Positions 7,367-13,674 of a DNA stretch of 18,202 nt are shown here, one piece after another. Source of the DNA: JASBZA01 sp964345295 (GTDB lineage: Bacteria > Bacillota > Clostridia > Saccharofermentanales > Fastidiosipilaceae); assembly GCA_964345295.1 (NCBI GenBank), contig CAYFQG010000026.1, forward strand, positions 1 through 18,202. Reading direction: 5' to 3'. Below the pieces are notes generated by a model. That model was not told the DNA's origin and ran no database searches. It was given only the letters and a program-made list of their open reading frames with translations. The position numbers were made by a program, and so were the translations under genes. Position 1 is the stretch's first letter; every line of letters starts with the position of its first letter.

Positions 7367-8647
7367 ATGCAAAGTCTTTGGGAAAGAATTTCTACCGATA
7401 ATGCGGAGATTATCGCAGTCGGTACGGAACTTTTACTGGGCCAAATCGAAAACACCAACGCGACTTTTTTGGCCAAATCTCTAAGCGACTTGGGTATTAA
7501 TTGCTTGTATCGGTCCGTCGTAGGTGATAATCCCGAACGCCTTGCCCAAGCTATCGAGAGAGCCGGCCAAAGATCCGACCTGGTCTTTCTTACCGGCGGC
7601 TTGGGACCTACGCAAGACGATATCACCATGGAAGTTTTATCTAAAGTAGTGGGCCAAGACCTGGTCTACCATGAAGAAGAATTTCAAATTATTGAAAACT
7701 ACTTTAAAAGTCAGGGACGAACGACCGCCCCGGAGAATAAGAAACAAGCCTATTTCCCGTCCTTAAGTAAGATTATCCCTAACCCGAACGGAACGGCTCC
7801 CGGAGCCATGGTGCCCTGGGACAAGGCCGATAAGCCGACACTTTTTGTGGTGCTTCCCGGACCTCCCAACGAGAACCGCCCTATGTTCGAGAAGACTGTT
7901 AAGCCCTTCCTGGAGCCTTTGGCCCCTTTTAAATTCCACCATACTTATGTCCGCCTGGTCGGCATCGGAGAGTCGGACTTAATTCATCATATCCCGGACC
8001 TCCTAAGTGAAGAGCAGAAGAATCCTACGGTTGCCCCTTACGCATCCTTAGGCGAGGTCAGCTTGAGAGTGACCTACAAGTGTAAGCAGGATGAAGAAGA
8101 CCATGAGTCTTCTAAGATTATAGAAATACTTCAGGAGCGCTTGGGTCAATATATCTATGAAATAGGTGACAGGGACCTGGTTCATGTTTTAGGAGAAACG
8201 TTAATTTATAAAAAGCAAAGCATAGCCACTGTGGAATCTATGACTGCCGGGCTTTTGTCGGCAACTTTAGCCCAAGTGGACGGTATCTCCGAGGTCTTAA
8301 GAGGCGGGCTTGTGACGTATCAAGTTCGGGTTAAAGAGGACCAGTTGGGCATAGATCCGGAGCTTATCAGAGAATACGGAGCCATTTCACCTCAATGCGC
8401 CGAAGCGATGGCACTTAAGGGAAGAGACTACTTTTCGTCCGACTACTGCCTGTCTATTACCGGTAATGCCGGACCTCAGGGGCAGGAAGATAAGCCTGTA
8501 GGCCTTACCTATATTGCCTGTGCCGGTCCCAAGGGTGTAAAAGTCGTAGAAAAGAAACTTAAAGGTGACAGGGAGAAAAATAGACTCCTGGCCGTTAAGC
8601 AGGCTTTAGCCTTACTCAGGAATTATATAATGGATATAGGTGACTAA
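7367..8647 (+). CDS. cinA: CinA-like protein (COG1058 domain plus PncC-type NMN amidase domain)
   Basis: Two-domain protein of 426 residues. The N-terminal MoaB/MogA-like domain (about 14-185, GTELLLGQI at 19-27, TGGLGPTQDD at 76-85, LPGPPNE at 163-169) is linked in the family to pyrophosphatase activity on ADP-ribose or oxidised nucleotides. The C-terminal PncC-type domain (about 270-422) deamidates nicotinamide mononucleotide in NAD salvage in other bacteria. In that domain the usual ESCTGG reads ESMTAG (290-295): the serine S291 and the Y318/K323 pair of VTYQVRVK are kept, while TGIAGP is TGNAGP. It starts two bases after folD with GGAGA (7356-7360) as ribosome binding site. It lies upstream of recA as in streptococci, but a promoter separates the two here. 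Its neighbour Nudix gene may share substrates. Confidence 0.93.
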   Translation: MQSLWERISTDNAEIIAVGTELLLGQIENTNATFLAKSLSDLGINCLYRSVVGDNPERLAQAIERAGQRSDLVFLTGGLGPTQDDITMEVLSKVVGQDLVYHEEEFQIIENYFKSQGRTTAPENKKQAYFPSLSKIIPNPNGTAPGAMVPWDKADKPTLFVVLPGPPNENRPMFEKTVKPFLEPLAPFKFHHTYVRLVGIGESDLIHHIPDLLSEEQKNPTVAPYASLGEVSLRVTYKCKQDEEDHESSKIIEILQERLGQYIYEIGDRDLVHVLGETLIYKKQSIATVESMTAGLLSATLAQVDGISEVLRGGLVTYQVRVKEDQLGIDPELIREYGAISPQCAEAMALKGRDYFSSDYCLSITGNAGPQGQEDKPVGLTYIACAGPKGVKVVEKKLKGDREKNRLLAVKQALALLRNYIMDIGD

Positions 8648-8652
8648 GATTT

Positions 8653-8674
8653 AAGCCTTTAACTGTGGCTTTTT
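8653..8674 (+). terminator. Weak possible terminator after cinA
   Basis: AAGCC (8653-8657) can pair with GGCTT (8667-8671) across a 9-nt loop and runs into TTTTT (8670-8674). With five pairs only it is marginal, and read-through into recA is likely. Confidence 0.35.
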
Positions 8675-8693
8675 GTGACCTTTTGTGGACATT
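8664..8693 (+). repeat. Three imperfect 10-bp direct repeats upstream of the recA promoter
   Basis: TGTGGCTTTT (8664-8673), TGTGACCTTT (8674-8683) and TGTGGACATT (8684-8693) follow each other without gaps, so TGTG recurs every 10 bp, about one DNA helical turn. The array ends six bases before the recA -35. The first unit overlaps the weak hairpin after cinA. Confidence 0.75.
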
Positions 8694-8699
8694 TCTTGG

Positions 8700-8728
8700 T
8701 TGAATTAGCGAGTCGCTTCTATTATAAT
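8700..8728 (+). promoter_or_regulatory. recA promoter
   Basis: -35 TTGAAT (8700-8705, four of six), 17-bp spacer and perfect -10 TATAAT (8723-8728). Predicted start near 8735, inside the SOS box. The leader is about 34 nt and ends with ribosome binding site GCGGAGGA just before the recA ATG at 8769. Confidence 0.88.
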
Positions 8729-8730
8729 CA

Positions 8731-8742
8731 GAACAAATGTTC
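8731..8742 (+). promoter_or_regulatory. LexA/DinR (SOS) box of recA
   Basis: GAACAAATGTTC is a perfect match to the Gram-positive core GAAC-N4-GTTC, with flanking A8730 and T8743 extending the dyad. It begins two bases after the -10 and covers the predicted start point, so bound LexA would block initiation. This implies SOS induction of recA and probably of recX, rimO and pgsA behind it. Confidence 0.92.
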
Positions 8743-8768
8743 TACTAAATAACTTTGCGGAGGATTAT

Positions 8769-9944
8769 ATGGCACGTAAGAAAACCGGCAAGTCCGGCGA
8801 AGAAGTCAGTAATGTTGCAGTGGAAGAGCGCGAGAAGGCGCTTAATCAGGCTCTGAATAAGATTGAGACCCAGTTCGGTAAGGGCTCGGTTATGCGCTTA
8901 GGAGACCGCGGTGAGGTTTCTTACAGGTCTATCCCTACCGGAGCTCTGTCTTTGGATATAGCACTCGGGATCGGCGGCGTGCCTACCGGCCGTATCGTCG
9001 AGATTTACGGACCTGAGTCTTCCGGTAAGACCACCGTGGCCCTTCATATTGCGGCAGAAGCTCAGGCTATGGGCGGTACGGCGGCTTTTGTGGACGCCGA
9101 GCATGCCTTAGATCCCAGTTATGCCGAGCGTTTGGGTGTCGATACAGATAATCTTATTATTTCTCAGCCTGATAACGGCGAGCAGGCTCTGGAGATTACC
9201 GAGGCCCTGGTCCGAAGCGGCGCTATTGATGTTGTCGTGGTGGACTCGGTTGCGGCCTTGGTTCCTAAGGCTGAGATTGACGGTGAGATGGGCGATTCTC
9301 ATGTGGGTCTTCAAGCCCGTTTGATGTCTCAAGCCCTAAGGAAGCTCACAGGTGTAATCGCCAAGTCCGAGACGGTGGTTATCTTCATTAACCAATTACG
9401 TGAGAAGGTCGGCGTCATGTTCGGAAGTCCCGAAGTCACCACAGGCGGTAGGGCACTGAAGTTTTATTCTTCAGTTCGTATGGACGTCCGCCGTATGGAC
9501 AGAATTACTGATGGCGATGAGGTTATCGGCAGCAGGACTAGGGTCCGAATTGTGAAGAATAAGATGGCGCCTCCGTTTAAGGAAGCGGAATTTGACCTTA
9601 TGTACGGTACCGGTATTTCGAAGTCCGGTTGTATTCTCGACGTAGGTGTAGATGCCGGGATTATTCGTAAGTCCGGTTCCTGGTATTCCTACGGAGATGA
9701 GAGAATAGGTCAGGGCCGCGAGAATGCCAAGACATGGTTGGAAGAAAATCCCGACCGTATGAAGGCCATAGACCATGCCATTCGTATCAAGTACGACTTA
9801 ACGAAGGACGACAGCGACGAAGCTGAAGAGGCAGACGATACCGCTAAAGCCTCCGACAAGGACGCTAAAGATAAGGTACCCGACGGCAAGGGCAAGACCG
9901 GAGAAGAGCTTATAGATGACATCTTGGGACTGGAAGACTTATAA
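8769..9944 (+). CDS. recA: Recombinase A
   Basis: ATP-dependent strand-exchange protein that also triggers LexA self-cleavage in the SOS response. The 391-residue protein is full length. It shows the N-terminal polymerisation helix (about 20-45, ALNQALNKIETQFGKGSVMRL region), Walker A GPESSGKTT (81-89), the glutamate region VDAEHALD (108-115), Walker B VVVVDSVAAL (155-164), and the DNA-binding loops L1 (about 165-185) and L2 around FINQLREKVG (206-215) and TTGGRALKF (224-232). The C-terminal tail (about 345-391) is long, acidic and lysine-rich, ending in the usual LIDDILGLEDL-like helix. No intein is present. Under SOS control from the GAAC-N4-GTTC operator. recX starts inside its last codons. 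Confidence 0.99.
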   Translation: MARKKTGKSGEEVSNVAVEEREKALNQALNKIETQFGKGSVMRLGDRGEVSYRSIPTGALSLDIALGIGGVPTGRIVEIYGPESSGKTTVALHIAAEAQAMGGTAAFVDAEHALDPSYAERLGVDTDNLIISQPDNGEQALEITEALVRSGAIDVVVVDSVAALVPKAEIDGEMGDSHVGLQARLMSQALRKLTGVIAKSETVVIFINQLREKVGVMFGSPEVTTGGRALKFYSSVRMDVRRMDRITDGDEVIGSRTRVRIVKNKMAPPFKEAEFDLMYGTGISKSGCILDVGVDAGIIRKSGSWYSYGDERIGQGRENAKTWLEENPDRMKAIDHAIRIKYDLTKDDSDEAEEADDTAKASDKDAKDKVPDGKGKTGEELIDDILGLEDL

Positions 9945-10461
9945 ACCCGATCCTGAAGAAGCCGCCTATAGGGAGAAGTTTCGGGCCTGCCGTGTGGAGG
10001 CCGTAACCTACCTGGCCGGCCGGGTCAGGACATCGGGCCAGGCCAGAGCCAAGCTCGAAGGAGAGTTTTCTCCGGAAATCATTGAAGACGTTATAGCCGA
10101 TTTAGAAGATGAAGGGTATTACCTTCATGACGAGAAGGTGGCTTTATATATTCTGGAAGAAAGAAGAGGGGCCAGGGCGGAAGGACGCCCGGCCCTTTAT
10201 AAACGTTTAAAGAATAGAGGTGTCAAAGAATCTATCATTCGGGATGTTTTAGACAAACACGTAGAAGATAGGGTATTATGTGCGGAATTTATGGAAGCTA
10301 AGGCCTCTGACTTACTGGAGGCCTACTTAAGAGAAGAAGATCCTCAAGCTAGGCAGAAGGCTTTAGCCAGACTGGTACGAAAGGCCGGATCCAGAGCTTT
10401 CGGTACAGACTTGGCCTTGACCTGGATCAGGGATAAAGAGAAGCTTTATAAAGAATCCTAA
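9916..10461 (+). CDS. recX: RecX regulatory protein
   Basis: RecX proteins bind RecA filaments and limit RecA activity. The 181-residue product shows the family pattern of helical three-helix repeats: VTYLAGRVRTSGQARAKLE (about 31-49), then VIADLEDEGYYLHDEKVALYI (about 59-79), then a GRPALYKRLKNRGV segment (about 90-103), equal to RecX motifs for L..R..S..EL..KL, ...L...GY.dD..fA, and G...i...L...Gi. The ATG at 9916 lies 29 bases inside recA, with GGAG at about 9900-9903 as a possible ribosome binding site; coupled translation is likely and would hold RecX output proportional to RecA. A later start is possible because the first 25 residues are not conserved. RecX has no catalytic motif, so the assignment relies on these patterns and on position next to recA. 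Confidence 0.88.
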   Translation: MTSWDWKTYKPDPEEAAYREKFRACRVEAVTYLAGRVRTSGQARAKLEGEFSPEIIEDVIADLEDEGYYLHDEKVALYILEERRGARAEGRPALYKRLKNRGVKESIIRDVLDKHVEDRVLCAEFMEAKASDLLEAYLREEDPQARQKALARLVRKAGSRAFGTDLALTWIRDKEKLYKES

Positions 10462-10482
10462 GGTAGGGGAATTTGATCACCG

Positions 10483-11862
10483 ATGAAAACAATCACGCAT
10501 ATATTAGAGAAGAATGTCTATTTGACCAGCTTGGGCTGCTCTAAGAACCTGGTGGACGCCGAATGTATGTCTTTTGACTTGAAAAAGGCCGGTTTTAACA
10601 TGGTGGAGGACCCGGCTGATGCACAGGTCCTTATTGTTAATACCTGCGGGTTTATTAATCCGGCCAAGGAAGAATCCATACAGACAATCTTGGATTTGGC
10701 GGATTATAAGACCCAAGGACAGGCTGAAGTCCTGGTAGTGACCGGCTGCTTATCTGAACGTTACGCAGAGGATATGGCAGAAGACTTACCCGAAGCCGAC
10801 ATCTTGATGGGCATAGGGCACTATAAGGATATTGTCGAAGCACTTTATGACTTTTACGAGGACGAAAAACCGGAATCCACAAAGGCCAGAATTTATCTGG
10901 GCCATGAGAGACCGGATGTCTTGGCCCATATGGAGATACACCGTAAGCCTTCCACACCTTACTATGCCTACTTAAAGATTGCCGAAGGCTGCTCCAATCG
11001 TTGTGCCTTCTGTGCAATTCCCGGAATTAGAGGTCCTTTCAGATCCAGGCCTATGGAAGAGATTATCGAAGAAGCAAAGGCTCTGGTTGACCAAGGTTAT
11101 GATGAATTGATTTTGGTTGCCCAGGATTCAGGCTTCTACGGCTTGGATTTATATAAAGAAAGACGCCTGGCTGACCTTTTGGAGAAGTTAAGTGTCATTC
11201 CGAACTTAAAATGGATCAGGGTCTTATATCTTTATGCCGAAGGTCTGAATGACAGCTTACTGGACGTTATGAAGGCGCACACGAATATTCTTCCTTACTT
11301 TGATATTCCGATTCAGCATGGCTCGGACAAAATCTTGAAGCGGATGAATCGTAAAGAATCTATAGCCCAAGTAGAAGATCATATTGAGTCTATTAAGAAA
11401 ACCTTCCCTGATGCCATTATCCGTACGACCATGATGGTGGGCTTTCCCGGTGAGACAGAAGAAGACTTTGAAGATTTGTTGGATTTTGTAGAGAGGATGC
11501 GTTTCGATCGTTTAGGAGCTTTTACTTACAGCCCGGAAGAAGATACGCCCGCCTTCTCTATGGAAGATCAGGTAAAGGATAGCGTTAAAGAGGACCGCTA
11601 CAGACGCCTGATGGAGCTCCAGTCTCGTATCTCATTAGAGAAGTTACAAGACCAGGTCGGCAAGAAGTTGGAAGTGAAAATCGAAGGCCTATCCGATGAC
11701 GGCTTTTCCTATGTGGCCAGGTCCTGGGAGCAGGTGCCGGACGTAGACCCTGTCATCTATGTCTTGAATCCTACGGAAGAAGCTGTTACATTGGGGCAGT
11801 ATTATCCGGTGGAAATCGTAGAAGCGGATGAATATGAGCAAGTAGGAGTGATACAAGGATGA
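10483..11862 (+). CDS. rimO: Ribosomal protein S12 methylthiotransferase RimO
   Basis: Radical SAM enzyme that methylthiolates the conserved aspartate of ribosomal protein S12 using two iron-sulfur clusters. The 459-residue protein has the N-terminal methylthiotransferase domain with SLGCSKNLVDAE (16-27, the RimO form of the motif) and cysteines C19, C55 and C89. The radical SAM motif is CSNRCAFC (C170, C174, C177). The core includes the FDIPIQHGS (273-281) and VGFPGETEEDF (319-329) regions. The C-terminal TRAM domain (about 384-456) holds ARSWEQVPDVDPVIYV, typical of RimO rather than MiaB. The ribosome binding site AGGGGA (10465-10470) is 12 bases from the ATG, a little long. Follows recX by 21 nt and overlaps pgsA by four bases (ATGA). 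Confidence 0.97.
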   Translation: MKTITHILEKNVYLTSLGCSKNLVDAECMSFDLKKAGFNMVEDPADAQVLIVNTCGFINPAKEESIQTILDLADYKTQGQAEVLVVTGCLSERYAEDMAEDLPEADILMGIGHYKDIVEALYDFYEDEKPESTKARIYLGHERPDVLAHMEIHRKPSTPYYAYLKIAEGCSNRCAFCAIPGIRGPFRSRPMEEIIEEAKALVDQGYDELILVAQDSGFYGLDLYKERRLADLLEKLSVIPNLKWIRVLYLYAEGLNDSLLDVMKAHTNILPYFDIPIQHGSDKILKRMNRKESIAQVEDHIESIKKTFPDAIIRTTMMVGFPGETEEDFEDLLDFVERMRFDRLGAFTYSPEEDTPAFSMEDQVKDSVKEDRYRRLMELQSRISLEKLQDQVGKKLEVKIEGLSDDGFSYVARSWEQVPDVDPVIYVLNPTEEAVTLGQYYPVEIVEADEYEQVGVIQG

Positions 11863-12455
11863 ACTTACCCAATAAGCTGACCATTACCAGGATGATTCTG
11901 GTCCCCATTATTATTATTTTTATGCTGCCCATGCCTTTCCTGGGTCCTAACGGCTGGAATGCTTTCATTAATAAGTACGGCATGCTTATTGCCCTCATAT
12001 TGTTCTCAGTGGCATCTTATACCGATCATTTGGACGGATCCATTGCCAGAAGAGATAATCTGGTGACAAACTTCGGTAAGTTCCTAGACCCCATAGCCGA
12101 CAAGTTATTAATTATTTCCGTCTTTATCGCCTTTGTTGAGTTAGGTAAGATTTCTTCCTGGGTTCCTATCATTATCTTAGCCAGGGAGTTCGCAGTCACC
12201 GGTATCAGACTCTTGGGCAGCGAGCAAGGGAAGGTTATTCCTTCCGCCATGTTGGGGAAGATTAAGATGGTGGTCCAGATTGTGGCAATTATCCTTCTGA
12301 TGCTTGATCACATCTTACAGGGCTTCTTTAAGATGAACGGATTCTTATCTTTCGTGAGCACCTTGGCTTTGATTGTGACCGCTCTGGCTGTCCTTATGAC
12401 CCTCTTGTCCGGACTGGATTACATTATGAAGAATAAGAATTTACTCAAGAATTAA
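11859..12455 (+). CDS. pgsA: CDP-diacylglycerol-glycerol-3-phosphate 3-phosphatidyltransferase
   Basis: Membrane enzyme making phosphatidylglycerophosphate, the precursor of phosphatidylglycerol and cardiolipin. The 198-residue protein starts with the typical MNLPNKLTITRM and has the complete CDP-alcohol phosphotransferase signature D56-x2-D59-G60-x2-A63-R64-x8-G73-x3-D77-x3-D81. Hydrophobic segments near 10-28, 40-55, 82-110, 134-150 and 160-190 fit the family's multi-pass topology. The segment LAREFAVTGIRLLG (about 106-119) is typical of PgsA rather than of cardiolipin or phosphatidylserine synthases. ATG overlaps the rimO stop as ATGA, so translation is coupled. The rimO-pgsA pairing is common in Bacillota. 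Confidence 0.95.
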   Translation: MNLPNKLTITRMILVPIIIIFMLPMPFLGPNGWNAFINKYGMLIALILFSVASYTDHLDGSIARRDNLVTNFGKFLDPIADKLLIISVFIAFVELGKISSWVPIIILAREFAVTGIRLLGSEQGKVIPSAMLGKIKMVVQIVAIILLMLDHILQGFFKMNGFLSFVSTLALIVTALAVLMTLLSGLDYIMKNKNLLKN

Positions 12456-12500
12456 GGGACTAAAATCTACAAAATTACGTCAATTACTTGACCAGATTGT

Positions 12501-12517
12501 TAAATAAGCCTTATTTA
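12501..12517 (+). promoter_or_regulatory. 17-bp perfect palindrome upstream of the acpP promoter (candidate operator)
   Basis: TAAATAAG-C-CTTATTTA has eight-base arms around a single central base. It lies 22 bp before the acpP -35 and 46 nt after pgsA. No T-run follows, so it does not look like a terminator. It does not match FapR or FabT operators as I know them. Confidence 0.5.
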
Positions 12518-12539
12518 TAGCCCCTATTGGGCAAAGTAT

Positions 12540-12568
12540 TTGACAAAGACAAAATAAACCCATATATT
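12540..12568 (+). promoter_or_regulatory. acpP promoter
   Basis: Perfect -35 TTGACA (12540-12545), 17-bp spacer and -10 TATATT (12563-12568, five of six). Predicted start near 12575 gives a 45-nt AT-rich leader with ribosome binding site ACGGAGGA (12606-12613) before the ATG at 12620. This is the strongest looking promoter in the window, fitting the high demand for acyl carrier protein. Confidence 0.85.
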
Positions 12569-12592
12569 CTTTTTTGACTTAATAAACGAATT

Positions 12593-12603
12593 ACAATAAT
12601 TGT
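12593..12603 (+). promoter_or_regulatory. Small palindrome in the acpP leader
   Basis: ACAAT-A-ATTGT, an 11-bp perfect palindrome two bases before the TAACGGAGG ribosome binding region. It could be an operator or simply AT-rich chance. Confidence 0.3.
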
Positions 12604-12619
12604 TAACGGAGGACTTTAT

Positions 12620-12862
12620 ATGACAACAGAAGAAATTCTTGATAAGGTTACTGAGATTCTGGTTGATCAACTGGGCGTTGACGAAGATGATGTTACTTTA
12701 GAAGCTAATTTCATTGATGACTTGAATGCAGACTCTCTGGATATCGTTGAGCTCATCATGGCTTTGGAGCAGGAATTCGACACTTCTATCCCCGATGAAG
12801 AAGCTGAACGCATTATCACCGTTGGGGACGCTGTCGACTACATCAGAGATCACGTAGAATAA
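12620..12862 (+). CDS. acpP: Acyl carrier protein
   Basis: Small acidic carrier of 80 residues that holds growing acyl chains on a 4'-phosphopantetheine arm during fatty acid and phospholipid synthesis. The attachment serine is S39 in the motif ADSLDIVEL (37-45; the family usually has DSLDxVEL). The helix II sequence after it, IMALEQEFD, is standard. Isolated from other fab genes and bracketed by its own promoter and terminator, so probably monocistronic. pgsA lies just upstream, another lipid gene. Confidence 0.97.
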   Translation: MTTEEILDKVTEILVDQLGVDEDDVTLEANFIDDLNADSLDIVELIMALEQEFDTSIPDEEAERIITVGDAVDYIRDHVE

Positions 12863-12908
12863 GCCGTTTCATCAACACTTGGCTTAACTTCATCAGAGCC
12901 GTTTAGAG

Positions 12909-12942
12909 AAACCACAGTTGAATTACTAGGCTGTGGTTTTTT
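12909..12942 (+). terminator. Intrinsic terminator of acpP
   Basis: AAACCACAG (12909-12917) pairs perfectly with CTGTGGTTT (12931-12939) around a 13-nt loop, and six T residues occupy 12937-12942. It ends the acpP transcript; the downstream rnc genes then need another promoter or read-through. Confidence 0.92.
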
Positions 12943-12969
12943 ATATCTTACACGGTGTATGATAGTAGG

Positions 12970-13674
12970 ATGAATTTGAAAGATTTAAGTGCATTAGAAA
13001 ACACCATAGAATATCGCTTTAAGAATCGGTCTTTGCTGCAAGAAGCTTTGACCCATCCTTCTTATGCCAATGAACATCCGGGATTGGGTATTAAGGACAA
13101 CCAGCGCCTGGAGTTTTTGGGTGACAGTGTCTTGGGTACCTGTGTGGCTACCATGCTTTTTGAGAAAACAAATCTTCCGGAAGGACGGATGACGAAGATT
13201 AGGTCTTTGGTAGTTAGAAGCGAGAGCCTGGCCCAGGTGGCCGACTCTATTTCTTTATTGGACTATATGCGTTTCGGTCAGGGAGAAGCCAAGACCGGGG
13301 GCAAGTATAAGAGGTCCAACGCCGAAGATTCCATGGAAGCCCTTATCGGGGCCATTTATTTGGACAGCGATTTTGCCACCGCTAAGGCCTTTGTAGAGAC
13401 TCAGTTAGGTGATTTATTGGACCGGGCTTTGGCCGGTAAATTAATCTACGATTATAAAAGCAAGGTTTACGAATGGGTACAGAGTTTTGATAAACATCCC
13501 GATTTGCGTTTTGAAGTCGTCTTAGAAGAAGGGCCGGCCCACGACAGAGAATTTACGGTCGAGCTTTTATATAAGGGTAAGACCTGCACCGAGGCCAAAG
13601 GTAAATCGATTCGTCAGGCCGAGCAGGAAGCATCCCGATTGTTTTTAGAAGAGTGGGCTAAGACGTGCGATTAA
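12970..13674 (+). CDS. rnc: Ribonuclease III
   Basis: Double-strand-specific endoribonuclease that processes rRNA precursors and structured mRNAs. From ATG 12970 the product is 234 residues. The catalytic domain has the signature QRLEFLGDSVLG (metal-binding E48 and D52) and EDSMEALIGAIYLD (second acidic pair). The C-terminal double-stranded RNA-binding domain (about 160-232) includes DYKSKVYEWVQ and AEGKSIRQAEQEA-like sequence (AKGKSIRQAEQEAS). The start is uncertain: GTG at 12955 adds five residues but has no ribosome binding site, and ATG 12970 has only AGG directly adjacent; TTG 12976 with AGGA five bases upstream is a third option. No convincing promoter is visible; TTGAAT (12918) with TATATC (12942) at 18 bp is the best, and weak. 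Ends overlapping smc by ten bases. Confidence 0.96.
   Translation: MNLKDLSALENTIEYRFKNRSLLQEALTHPSYANEHPGLGIKDNQRLEFLGDSVLGTCVATMLFEKTNLPEGRMTKIRSLVVRSESLAQVADSISLLDYMRFGQGEAKTGGKYKRSNAEDSMEALIGAIYLDSDFATAKAFVETQLGDLLDRALAGKLIYDYKSKVYEWVQSFDKHPDLRFEVVLEEGPAHDREFTVELLYKGKTCTEAKGKSIRQAEQEASRLFLEEWAKTCD

Noticed and set aside
10655..11017. Open frame of 120 codons on the minus strand
   Set aside because: It lies wholly inside rimO, has no recognisable domain, and its composition follows from the codon use of rimO.
12488..12517. Promoter from TTGACC (12488-12493) ahead of acpP
   Set aside because: The hexamer at 17-18 bp (TTATTT or TATTTA) matches TATAAT at only three positions and lies in the palindrome.
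12574..12602. Second acpP promoter using TTGACT at 12574-12579
   Set aside because: No acceptable -10 is found at 16-18 bp; the best AT-rich hexamers are at 12 or 15 bp.
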